Source: Planctomycetes bacterium RIFOXYC2_FULL_41_27 (GTDB lineage Bacteria; Planctomycetota; Brocadiia; Brocadiales; Brocadiaceae). Taken from it: a stretch of DNA of 7,257 nt. Positions 1-6,068 of the stretch are shown piece after piece (position 1 is the stretch's first letter; each line of letters opens with the position of its first letter). The position numbers were made by a program, and so were the translations under genes. The stretch lies in assembly GCA_001828645.1 (NCBI GenBank), contig MHZD01000263.1, positions 1-7,257 on the forward strand. Direction: 5' to 3'. Below the pieces are notes generated by a model. The model worked only from the letters and a program-made list of their open reading frames with translations, ran no database searches and had not been told where the DNA came from.

Positions 1-270
1 TGTGTGAAATATCAGGCTATTTTAATTTTTACTCCGTGATACAAATTATGGATCAATTTTTATGGTGCTAAAAAATAACGCATCATTTCAAACTTTCTGA
101 TTGTGAGGGTTTCGTGAGGTATATCAAATTGTTAACACCTCAAGCTCCTCATGTAGGTGAGACGTTCGCACGTGACATTATAATGACAGATGTGGGTCGT
201 CTGTCCTGTCAAAAGAGGGGATAAAAGGGTGTGTCATAGCTCGTCTGCATAAGTAAAAACTAAAGGCAGC
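1..270. other. Non-coding stretch downstream of the PPIase gene
   Basis: No convincing open frame, tRNA or known RNA is visible here. The stretch contains a short inverted repeat (GACAGA at 185-190 with TCTGTC at 200-205) and a TATAAT at 179-184. The TATAAT has no acceptable -35 box on either strand. The gene to the left of the window is not visible, so this may be a 3' region shared with a convergent or tandem neighbour. Confidence 0.5.
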
Positions 271-310
271 CTAATTTATAACCTTAATAAAGACTTTCTG
301 TTTTAGGCTG
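267..310 (-). terminator. Weak terminator candidate at the end of the mfd-PPIase unit
   Basis: CAGCCTAA (267-274) and TTAGGCTG (303-310) form a perfect 8-bp stem that spans the PPIase stop codon. On the minus strand the stem is followed by CCTTTAGTTTTTAC, a short T-rich tail. The loop is long (28 bases) and the T-run is interrupted, so this is a weak candidate for an intrinsic terminator. It could equally be a simple 3' hairpin. Confidence 0.25.
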
Positions 311-1272
311 TTGATATATTGTCTTTTTAATCTGGAGGTTTCTTCCCGATACAGTTTTTTGTAAATATCATCCTGAACTTCTTCAAAATCCCGTATCTTT
401 TCGGGTTTAATAAGTTCTACTTTGAAAATATGATATCCGACAGGTGATTCGGCAATTTTACTGTATTCGTTGTTCTTTAAACTATAAACAACATCCCGAA
501 GGTCTTTTCTCAATTCATTAACTTCTTCAAAAGTACACAGGCCGCCGTTTTCAGTATTTGGACCGTCTGAATTTTGTTTGGCCACGGTCGAAAAATCCTG
601 ACCTTTTTCAAGACGTTTCAAGATTTTTTGCGCTATTGCAAGCGTTTCTTCTTTATTGTTGTTATGAGCAGAAAACTTGACCATGAGATGTCTCAATTTT
701 ACCTCTTTTTTCTGGCGAAATTCGTCAATATTCTCGCAATAATAGCGTCTCAGCAATTTCGGCTGGACTTTCACTTTATCATGGACATTTTCCTTCATGA
801 TCCTATCTATCATGATATCTTCCTTAAGTTCGTTCTTTTTTTCGATGGGATTTATCCCTTGGGCTTCGGCAATTTCATAATATTTAGATAAAGAACCTAC
901 GTTCTTGACAGCGCCTTTCACAAAAGAGTCCAGGTCTTTTTCCACCTCTTTCATCATTGCCTCACTTGTGCCGAATAACTTATTCGCCTCTTTAATCAGT
1001 ACCTTCCTGTTAATAGTTTCTTCCAGGGTGTCTTTTAATATTTGGTCAACTTTATCCATCAACTCATTGTCTCTGTATCGATTCTGGGCCTCTTTGATGG
1101 CTATGGCAGCACGTTTTATAACGTCTTCCTGAGTGATAATTTCGTCATCCACAATGGCCTTGATAGAATTGATGCTGTTTTTGTTATAATCGCTCTCAGC
1201 CCCGTGCGAAAGGGTAGAGGCGATAATAATAACGAATACTGGCAATAAATTATATTTTATGAATACTTTCAA
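271..1272 (-). CDS. Exported SurA/PpiC-type peptidyl-prolyl cis-trans isomerase
   Basis: Parvulin-family chaperone/isomerase that probably acts on secreted or outer-membrane proteins in the periplasm. I prefer the TTG at 1272 because AAGGTG lies 5 bases upstream. It gives a compact signal peptide: basic MKVFIK, a hydrophobic stretch LLPVFVIIIAS, then a cleavage-like SHGAES. The TTG at 1290 is also open and adds six residues. From the 1272 start, residues about 37-165 are a helical SurA_N-like region opening with AIVDDEIITQEDV. Residues about 190-286 are the PpiC domain: RHLMV near 194, the KGQDFSTVAKQNSD segment near 223, GG at 243-244 and GYHIFKVE near 279. A charged helical tail ends the protein, with a single PPIase domain where E. 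coli SurA has two. It starts 47 bases after the mfd stop and is probably co-transcribed with it. The family call is firm; whether it is a true SurA orthologue or a general PrsA/PpiC-like foldase is not. Confidence 0.88.
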   Translation of the reverse strand: MKVFIKYNLLPVFVIIIASTLSHGAESDYNKNSINSIKAIVDDEIITQEDVIKRAAIAIKEAQNRYRDNELMDKVDQILKDTLEETINRKVLIKEANKLFGTSEAMMKEVEKDLDSFVKGAVKNVGSLSKYYEIAEAQGINPIEKKNELKEDIMIDRIMKENVHDKVKVQPKLLRRYYCENIDEFRQKKEVKLRHLMVKFSAHNNNKEETLAIAQKILKRLEKGQDFSTVAKQNSDGPNTENGGLCTFEEVNELRKDLRDVVYSLKNNEYSKIAESPVGYHIFKVELIKPEKIRDFEEVQDDIYKKLYREETSRLKRQYINSLKQKVFIKVIN

Positions 1273-1319
1273 AGTTGCACCTTGTTTCAATTATAGAAAC
1301 TAATAATAATGATAATACA

Positions 1320-4300
1320 CTAAATATTAATAGATTTTCTCAAAAAATCTAGTAAATCTTCTGGCTGCATTTCTTTTTTAGGCAGTCTCAAATGCAAGGT
1401 ATCTTCGTTAATAACCCGTATGTACTTTTTTAGATTACTTAAACCTGTTTCGGCTCTTTTTAAATCAATTATCTGTATAATAACAATATTATCAACCCGA
1501 ATCAAAGAGCGAATTTTCGATTTTTGCGCAATAATCCTCAATTTGCTCTCAGAAAGCAGATTTTTTACAGGCTGAGGAGGGATATTGCCAAACCTGTCCA
1601 TTATTTCCTCTGCAATATTCTGTACCTCCTCAAATGTAGCAGACCGATTCAACCTGCGGTAAATATCCATCTTCAACGAATCTTCAGGTATATAGCTTTT
1701 TGGAATAAATGATTCGAGATTGAGATCAATGGAAACATCTGGTTTTTCTTCTATAGGCTCGCGATTTGCCTTCCGTACAGCCAATTCCAATAATCGACAG
1801 TACAATTCATAACCAACAGATGCAATATGGCCATGCTGCTCTGTCCCCAGGATATTCCCGGCACCACGGATTTCCAAGTCTCGCATGGCTATCTTAAATC
1901 CTGCGCCCAGTTCTGCAAACTCCTCAATTGCCTTTATACGCTTTTCGGCCTCAGGATTGATTGGACGATCGTTGGGTAATATGATATAGGCATATGCACG
2001 ATGCTTGTATCGACCCACTCTGCCACGCAACTGGTGCAAATCCGCAAGACCAAAAGTATCGGCGCAATTGATAAATATCGTATTGACATTGGGAATATCA
2101 AGTCCTGATTCAATAATCGTCGTAGCTACCAGGATATCAGCCTGACCATCAACAAAAGCGCGCATTCTTTGTTCCATGAGTTTTTCGTCCATCTGCCCGT
2201 GTACCGTCATGATCCTTGCTTCGGGTACAATCTCGGATATATTTATAGCAACACGTTCGATATTATACACACGGTTGTGAACGAAGTATATCTGACCATC
2301 ACGATTGAGTTCCTGTCTGATGGCCCGGCGTATACGTTCCGGGTCGAACCGAATAATTTGAGTATGGATAGCCTGTCTGCCCAACGGGGGGGTGTTCAGT
2401 GAAGATATATCTTTAATACCCATAAGTGACATGTGGAGAGTCCTGGGAATCGGTGTGGCGGTTAACGTAAGCACGTCCACCATCTGCCGGAATTTTTTAA
2501 GACGTTCCTTGTGCTCAACGCCAAATCGCTGCTCCTCGTCAATAATGACAAGCCCCAGGTCTTTAAAATAGACGTCTTTCTGAAGAAGTCGGTGGGTACC
2601 GATCAGGATGTCGGTAAGGCCAGCAGACGTCTTCTCCAAAGTTTCCTTTTGCTCCTTACGCGATTTAAAACGACTTAATACATCGATTTTTACCGGGTAA
2701 TCGGCCGTCCGTTCTGAAAAGGTGGTATAGTGTTGTTGTGCAAGAATAGTTGTTGGCACCAGCACGGCCACCTGTTTTCCAGACATTACAGACTTAAAGG
2801 CTGCCCGTATTGCAATCTCGGTTTTTCCATATCCAACATCGCCGCAGATGAGCCGATCCATAGGCCTTTTTGATTCCATGTCTTTTTTAATGTCATTAAT
2901 CACTTGAATTTGGTCAGGAGTCTCATCGTAAATAAATTCCGCTTCGAACTCTCGCTGCCAATCAGTGTCCTTCGGATAGACAATGCCTTCTTTCGCATTA
3001 CGCAATGCCTGCATGTGCAGTAAATCGCTGGCAATATCGGTAACGGCGTTTTCCGCCCGTTTTTTTCTGATTTCCCAATACTTCGACCCAATCTTATCGA
3101 GCCTGGGGCTGTGGTCTGAACTCCCGATATACTTTTGCACCACCTCAATCTTCGTTGCCGGGACGTATATCTTTGTCCCGTTGTCGTATTCGATTATCAG
3201 GTATTCCCTTTTATATCCCTCTTCTTCCAGTGTTTCCATGCCCAGGAAACGTCCTATGCCGTGGGAAATGTGAACCACATAGTCTCCTTTTTTCAGGTCG
3301 ACAAAGGAGTCGATCGCCCTGGTTTGGATAGGCTTTTTCACTTCACGACGCTGTTTATAACGGTGAAAGATTTCGTGGTGCGCAAGGATGGCGATTTGGA
3401 TATCAGAAAACTGGAATCCTTTGCTCAGACGTCCTATTAGGAGTTCTGGTTGTTTATTACTTTCGATGCGTAAATCATGAATAATCTCCTGAAACCGTTG
3501 TTCCTCCGCTATGTTGTTACAAAAGACTATTGTTCTGGCATGGGCTTCGATTACCGTATTAAATTCCGACGCAATTGCCTGGATATTATGCGGAAAATTA
3601 TCTGCGCTTTTTACATGAAACGTATAATCACTCGTGTTTAATGATAAAGGTAGTTTCTCCAAAGATATCTTTACGAATGCGCTGAATTGACTGGAGATTT
3701 CGTCATAGGTAAACAGTTCACCCCCTCCCCTAACCCCTCCCACCAGGGGAGGGGAATACTCATTGTCCCCTTGTATTCCTCCCCCTTGATGGGGGAGGTT
3801 TAGGTGGGGGTGTACTGTTTCGTCATAGGTTAACAATCCGTCGCTAGTATTGGCATCAGTCAATATCTTCCTTGCACGATCTTCTATACTTGCGGGTTCT
3901 TTGAGGACGATCCAGGTGTTTTTGTTAAGATAAGTCAAGAGAGACGTTTTTTCGCATTCTAATTGAGCAGAAGCTGGATTATTGTATTGTTCTGGTAATA
4001 GTTCACCCCCACCCTTGCCCTCCCCCATCAAGGGGGAGGTAACATGGTAGTTCCACGTTTGTACAAGTTTATCAGTAAGTATTTCCCCACCCCTGGTGGG
4101 AGGGGACAGGGGAGGGGGGGGAATTTGATTGCGGTTTGTTGCACTATAAATCTTATCTACAGAAAGTATTTTGCAAGCATCTAATTCTTGTTCAGATTGC
4201 TGAGACTCAATATTGAATCTGCGAATGGATTCAATTTCATCTCCAAAATACTCGATACGATAGGGGACATCAGAGGCATAGGGGAAAATATCGACAATGC

Positions 4301-4865
4301 CGCCGCGCAGGGCATATTCCCCAAAGTTTTCGACCTGATGGGTCAGTTGATACTGATGGTTCTGCAACCATGAGACGAGTTCTTCGCGTGGATATTCATG
4401 GTTCCTCTGAAGACTCAGGATATTTTTCGTAATAGATTTTGGAGACGGTACGGGCTGTAACAGCGCCTGGATGGGTGTTACAACAATATCGAACTTGCTA
4501 CTGTCCTGGATATCGTTACAAAGTATCTGATTGAGGATATGCAGCCTTTGTGCCAGTACATCACCCTCATTTTCGAAGTTATTGGTAAAAATGTCTTCCC
4601 TGGCAGGAAATAATCCGACATGCCCATTTAGAAAGGTTTTCAGGTCTTCCACGTCTTCTTCAGCTTCTTCAACACTGGGTACAACCAGAAGTAGCATGGG
4701 ACGTGCTTTGGTTGCCTTTAGTTGCTCACTTGAAAGAGCAGCGATGAAGAAGCTCGCAGCCGATCCCCACAGCCCGTTGACAGTGCAATCATTTCCTGTC
4801 TGGAGCTGACGAATAATCTCCCTGTATTGCTTATTTGCGTGAAGTATCCTGATAAAATCTTTCAT
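1320..4865 (-). CDS. mfd: Transcription-repair coupling factor Mfd with in-frame palindromic repeat insertions
   Basis: ATP-driven DNA translocase that pushes or removes RNA polymerase stalled at lesions and recruits UvrA for nucleotide excision repair. It has 1181 residues, a usual length for the family. Residues 1-240 are the UvrB-like module (FGEYALRGGIVDIFP at 181-195, YRIEYFGDEIESIRRF at 202-217). Residues about 515-590 are the RNA polymerase-interacting domain (KKGDYVVHISHGIGRF onwards). The RecG-like motor follows: Walker A GDVGYGKTE (675-683), DEEQ (776-779), LTATP (801-805), TTIIESGLDIPN (915-926), QLRGRVGR (945-952), then a TRG-like region (IRGAGNILGTEQHGH, 999-1013). The TRCF C-terminal domain is about 1045-1181. 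All motor residues look intact. Residues about 248-384 are unusual: Pro/Gly-rich low-complexity peptides encoded by four palindromic DNA elements, interleaved with normal sequence such as YLNKNTWIVLKEPASIEDRA (312-331). The ATG at 4865 has no clear Shine-Dalgarno sequence but matches the expected N-terminus. Downstream is the PPIase gene. Confidence 0.97.
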   Translation of the reverse strand: MKDFIRILHANKQYREIIRQLQTGNDCTVNGLWGSAASFFIAALSSEQLKATKARPMLLLVVPSVEEAEEDVEDLKTFLNGHVGLFPAREDIFTNNFENEGDVLAQRLHILNQILCNDIQDSSKFDIVVTPIQALLQPVPSPKSITKNILSLQRNHEYPREELVSWLQNHQYQLTHQVENFGEYALRGGIVDIFPYASDVPYRIEYFGDEIESIRRFNIESQQSEQELDACKILSVDKIYSATNRNQIPPPPLSPPTRGGEILTDKLVQTWNYHVTSPLMGEGKGGGELLPEQYNNPASAQLECEKTSLLTYLNKNTWIVLKEPASIEDRARKILTDANTSDGLLTYDETVHPHLNLPHQGGGIQGDNEYSPPLVGGVRGGGELFTYDEISSQFSAFVKISLEKLPLSLNTSDYTFHVKSADNFPHNIQAIASEFNTVIEAHARTIVFCNNIAEEQRFQEIIHDLRIESNKQPELLIGRLSKGFQFSDIQIAILAHHEIFHRYKQRREVKKPIQTRAIDSFVDLKKGDYVVHISHGIGRFLGMETLEEEGYKREYLIIEYDNGTKIYVPATKIEVVQKYIGSSDHSPRLDKIGSKYWEIRKKRAENAVTDIASDLLHMQALRNAKEGIVYPKDTDWQREFEAEFIYDETPDQIQVINDIKKDMESKRPMDRLICGDVGYGKTEIAIRAAFKSVMSGKQVAVLVPTTILAQQHYTTFSERTADYPVKIDVLSRFKSRKEQKETLEKTSAGLTDILIGTHRLLQKDVYFKDLGLVIIDEEQRFGVEHKERLKKFRQMVDVLTLTATPIPRTLHMSLMGIKDISSLNTPPLGRQAIHTQIIRFDPERIRRAIRQELNRDGQIYFVHNRVYNIERVAINISEIVPEARIMTVHGQMDEKLMEQRMRAFVDGQADILVATTIIESGLDIPNVNTIFINCADTFGLADLHQLRGRVGRYKHRAYAYIILPNDRPINPEAEKRIKAIEEFAELGAGFKIAMRDLEIRGAGNILGTEQHGHIASVGYELYCRLLELAVRKANREPIEEKPDVSIDLNLESFIPKSYIPEDSLKMDIYRRLNRSATFEEVQNIAEEIMDRFGNIPPQPVKNLLSESKLRIIAQKSKIRSLIRVDNIVIIQIIDLKRAETGLSNLKKYIRVINEDTLHLRLPKKEMQPEDLLDFLRKSINI
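3716..3755 (+). repeat. GC-rich palindromic element A1 inside mfd
   Basis: The core is a perfect 8-bp hairpin: CCCCTCCC (3734-3741), loop ACCAG, GGGAGGGG (3747-3754). A C-rich head starting AGTTCACCCCC precedes it. It is translated on the minus strand as SPPLVGGVRGGGEL. On the mfd sense strand, 3721-3741 has four G-runs of 3-5 separated by A, TTA and A, a canonical G-quadruplex pattern. The element forms an inverted doublet with A2: GGAATAC (3753-3759) pairs with GTATTCC (3773-3779), so 3716-3812 can fold into one long imperfect hairpin. Confidence 0.85.
3778..3812 (-). repeat. GC-rich palindromic element A2 inside mfd, inverted relative to A1
   Basis: The core is a perfect 8-bp hairpin: CCTCCCCC (3778-3785), loop TTGAT, GGGGGAGG (3791-3798). 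A tail, TTTAGGTGGGGGTG, follows. It is close to the reverse complement of element B at 4001-4039, with the loop exactly complementary. It is translated as HPHLNLPHQGGGI. Its G-runs lie on the plus strand, and two of them are only GG, so the quadruplex potential is weaker than in A1, B or C. Confidence 0.85.
4001..4039 (+). repeat. GC-rich palindromic element B inside mfd
   Basis: The head GTTCACCCCC is identical to that of A1. The hairpin is CCTCCCCC (4019-4026), loop ATCAA, GGGGGAGG (4032-4039), a perfect 8-bp stem. It is translated on the minus strand as TSPLMGEGKGGGEL, in the same frame as A1. On the mfd sense strand, 4006-4026 has G-runs of 5, 3, 3 and 5 separated by A, CAA and T, a G-quadruplex pattern. 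Confidence 0.85.
4083..4123 (-). repeat. GC-rich palindromic element C inside mfd, inverted relative to B
   Basis: The stem is CCCCACCC (4085-4092), loop CTGGT, GGGAGGGG (4098-4105), with one mismatch. The G-rich tail ends in a run of eight G at 4114-4121. It is the near reverse complement of A1, with the loop CTGGT exactly complementary to ACCAG. It is translated as PPPPLSPPTRGGE, in a frame shifted by one relative to A2. The plus strand at 4098-4121 is a four-tract G-quadruplex motif. B and C are separated by 43 bases of ordinary sequence. Confidence 0.83.
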
Positions 4866-4915
4866 AAAATTAACATTTAGGGCACAGAAAAATGCAGATT
4901 AAGAGAATTTAATGG

Positions 4916-4921
4916 ATTATA
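4916..4921 (-). promoter_or_regulatory. Candidate -10 box for mfd
   Basis: A perfect TATAAT on the minus strand lies about 50 bases before the mfd ATG. The hexamer at the expected -35 position (ATAAAG at 17-base spacing) is a poor match; a TTGCCG is present but too close. It is supported only by position and the -10 match. Confidence 0.3.
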
Positions 4922-4948
4922 AATTAGGCCTTCGGCAACTTTATCTGC

Positions 4949-5044
4949 TACCCGCGAAATACACTAAAGGTCACAAAACTTTTTTTTAATCAAGTTCAGA
5001 AATACTATTTTCCCGTGTTTTTTCGCGTATTTCGTGGGCTAAAG
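4949..5044. repeat. Inverted pair of a short interspersed repeat upstream of mfd
   Basis: ACCCGCGAAATACACTAAA (4950-4968) is matched at 15 of 19 positions by the reverse complement of 5021-5039 (GCCCACGAAATACGCGAAA). About 52 bases of AT-rich sequence separate them, including a run of eight T at 4980-4987. The CACGAAATACACGAAA-like core resembles repeats scattered in many environmental genomes. The pair can form a hairpin just upstream of the mfd -10 candidate. Confidence 0.6.
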
Positions 5045-5182
5045 TAATTTTGAAAATTCCTGTACGTTTAATTGTAATGCAAAGAGACGAATAAAATCAA
5101 GCGATTTGACAATACCCTTTGTGATGAGCTATTGCCGGGAAATTTGTATAAGAAAGGCTTGATGAAACAAATCAATCTTGTC

Positions 5183-5208
5183 TTGACAGGATTTACACGG
5201 ATAACAGT
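5183..5208. repeat. Interspersed repeat remnant (TTGACAGGATTTACA type), copy 1
   Basis: TTGACAGGATTTACA at 5183-5197 is repeated exactly at 5919-5933. Here it continues into CGGATAACAG, the usual continuation of this common inter-genic repeat (loss-of-function fragment of a longer unit). It has no coding role. Confidence 0.6.
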
Positions 5209-5209
5209 A

Positions 5210-5240
5210 AACCGCACAGACGAAGAGGTCACGGAGAAAG
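5210..5240. repeat. Degenerate copy of the CCGCAGAGACGCAAAG-type repeat
   Basis: ACCGCACAGACGAAGAGG followed by TCACGGAGAAAG resembles the left arm of the palindrome at 7105-7140 (CACCGCAGAGACGCAAAGG, then ACGCAAAGAGAAAG) with scattered substitutions. A purine-rich tail follows in both places. It is probably an old single arm of the same element. Confidence 0.55.
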
Positions 5241-5305
5241 AAAAAGATAAGGAGAAAGGGAGAATCGCGGAGGTTGGGGAAGAGAGATGTGCATGCTCAG
5301 TTTGA

Positions 5306-5336
5306 GTAGGATGCGTGAATCGCAAGAGCACCCATC
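5306..5336. repeat. REP-like hairpin remnant (GTAGGATGCGT...ACCCATC)
   Basis: GATGCGT (5310-5316) pairs with ACCCATC (5330-5336) at six of seven positions around a 13-base loop. The GTAGGATGCGT start resembles a REP-type repeat found between genes in many bacteria. It is a single, decayed copy. Confidence 0.45.
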
Positions 5337-5376
5337 GTTCCACCGCCGTAATGGTGAGTAGAATTGTTACAAAAGA

Positions 5377-5595
5377 TTAAGTCGCTTTCTCCAGAGGAAG
5401 ATTTTCAATGCTGATATTAACGAGGTCTGATATATCCAGTTTCTCACTTGCATCAAGGATTTCTAGACCCACGATGTGGCCATTTTCATCAAGGTCAACC
5501 GTTACCCCTTCTTCGATGTCCCTCGAATCTGTTATTTTGGCTTCTCTTAGCTTTATGTATAACGCATCAATGTCTTTACTGTATTCTATTTTCAT
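5377..5595 (-). CDS. DUF2283 family protein, putative antitoxin of the DUF4258 partner
   Basis: Small 72-residue acidic protein with the DUF2283 signature: MKIEYSKDIDALYIKL at the start (YD.D.DALYI-type), then VTVDLDENGHIVGLEILDAS at 31-50, where G43-L44-E45-I46-L47-D48-A49-S50 is the conserved core. It starts 4 bases after the DUF4258 stop. Its Shine-Dalgarno-like AAAGGGTGA (5600-5608) covers the last codons of that gene, so translation is probably coupled. Pairing with DUF4258 is common and suggests a toxin-antitoxin-like role. The family assignment is strong; the antitoxin function is inferred from the neighbour. Confidence 0.88.
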   Translation of the reverse strand: MKIEYSKDIDALYIKLREAKITDSRDIEEGVTVDLDENGHIVGLEILDASEKLDISDLVNISIENLPLEKAT

Positions 5596-5599
5596 AGTA

Positions 5600-5836
5600 T
5601 CACCCTTTAAATGGTTTTTTTCTGATCGTGACGGTAATAACCAGAATATGATCAGCTTCTTCTTTGAAGGTAACTCTCAGGTATCTCCCGTTTACAAATT
5701 TAAATGCATTCATCCTTCCCTTTATGCTTGGTTCGCAAAGGTCAGGGATCTCAATGGCAAGCTCAGTTTCCGTTTCGCCAACCTCACGATCTTTCATGCG
5801 TTTCTTTGCATGACGGACATATTTAATTGGCTTCAT
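5600..5836 (-). CDS. DUF4258 family protein, putative RelE/BrnT-like toxin
   Basis: Basic 78-residue protein. Its features are an N-terminal helix with H9, R13 and R17 (YVRHAKKRMKDREV), a central RYLRVTFKEE strand (51-60) and a HILVITVT strand (63-70) with a basic tail KKPFKG. This order (HA..R...R, then strands ending in a V.TV segment) is typical of DUF4258, which shares the compact RelE/BrnT-like layout of mRNA-targeting toxins. It is the first gene of a two-gene unit with DUF2283. There is no Shine-Dalgarno sequence before the ATG, and the promoter candidate puts the transcript start almost on the ATG, so the message may be nearly leaderless. Toxin activity is an inference from the family and pairing. 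Confidence 0.85.
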   Translation of the reverse strand: MKPIKYVRHAKKRMKDREVGETETELAIEIPDLCEPSIKGRMNAFKFVNGRYLRVTFKEEADHILVITVTIRKKPFKG

Positions 5837-5844
5837 TTATTGTG

Positions 5845-5873
5845 AAAATAACAGTTTTTTAGAGAAGAGTCAA
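5845..5873 (-). promoter_or_regulatory. Promoter candidate for the DUF4258-DUF2283 pair
   Basis: On the minus strand, TTGACT (5868-5873) is five of six with the -35 consensus. A 17-base spacer leads to TATTTT (5845-5850), four of six with the -10. The predicted start falls within a few bases of the ATG at 5836, which fits the absence of a ribosome binding site. Confidence 0.5.
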
Positions 5874-5890
5874 ATGTAATATTGGAAGCG

Positions 5891-5933
5891 TTAACCACGG
5901 AAAGTGGATAATCCCACTTTGACAGGATTTACA
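5891..5933. repeat. Interspersed repeat remnant, copy 2, with a small hairpin
   Basis: TTAACCACGG (5891-5900) and TTGACAGGATTTACA (5919-5933) are fragments of common intergenic repeats. The second is identical to 5183-5197. Between them AAAGTGG (5901-5907) and CCACTTT (5914-5920) form a 7-bp stem with a 6-base loop. There is no T-run on either side, so I do not call it a terminator. Confidence 0.5.
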
Positions 5934-6035
5934 GAATGAATATCGGAAAAAGGAGATTGTCGGATTATGAGAAAGAAATTATTCGGTTTTGTGGAAAGCA
6001 GGTTTGGCCTTTTGTGGTGTATTGCAGTCGTGTAA

Positions 6036-6061
6036 GTTGGGTGAAGCAGTTCGCTCCCAAC
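6036..6061 (-). other. Hairpin just after the PIN toxin gene
   Basis: GTTGGG (6036-6041) and CCCAAC (6056-6061) form a 6-bp GC-containing stem with a 14-base loop. It begins 7 bases past the PIN stop codon on the minus strand. No T-tract follows. It may be a 3' stabilising hairpin or a weak terminator. Confidence 0.3.
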
Positions 6062-6068
6062 AGAAAAG

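Larger units (their letters stand above)
3698..3835. repeat. 18-base direct repeats bracketing the first in-frame repeat doublet of mfd
   Basis: TTTCGTCATAGGTAAACA (3698-3715) recurs as TTTCGTCATAGGTTAACA (3818-3835) with one mismatch. The period is exactly 120 bases, or 40 codons. In Mfd this is read as LLTYDE (344-349) and LFTYDE (384-389). The two palindromic elements at 3716-3755 and 3778-3812 fill the space between the copies. The simplest reading is a target-site duplication or a duplication-mediated insertion whose length preserved the frame. Confidence 0.8.
4866..5376. other. 511-base gene-free region upstream of mfd, made largely of decayed repeats
   Basis: I see no credible gene. 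One minus-strand frame at 5068-5343 is open, but it reads through recognisable repeat fragments and has no family resemblance. From left to right the region holds the mfd leader and a -10 candidate, an inverted pair of a short repeat (4949-5044), a plain AT-rich stretch and three further remnants of interspersed repeats (5183-5208, 5210-5240, 5306-5336). Confidence 0.6.

Noticed and set aside
177..212. Minus-strand TTGACA (207-212) and TATAAT (177-182)
   Set aside because: The spacer would be 24 bases, too long for a sigma-70 promoter, and no gene follows within the window.
2900..3440. Overlapping frames on both strands inside mfd
   Set aside because: They lie wholly within the conserved Mfd coding sequence in other frames and have no independent signals.
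3716..4123. CRISPR array or tandem repeat in mfd
   Set aside because: The elements alternate in orientation, are unequally spaced and fold on themselves, and the reading frame of mfd runs through them. They are inverted palindromic doublets, not a direct-repeat array.
5068..5343. Minus-strand open frame of 91 codons upstream of mfd
   Set aside because: It reads through recognisable intergenic repeat remnants, has low-complexity Ser/Phe-rich sequence, no ribosome binding site and no family resemblance.
5901..5920. Rho-independent terminator at the AAAGTGG/CCACTTT hairpin
   Set aside because: No T-run follows on either strand and it lies upstream of, not after, the DUF4258 gene.
5967..6035. 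Plus-strand 22-codon frame (MRKKLFGFVESRF...) with GGAG upstream
   Set aside because: Very short, spacing of 11 bases from GGAG, no promoter and no similarity that I recognise; it could be a chance frame in the spacer.
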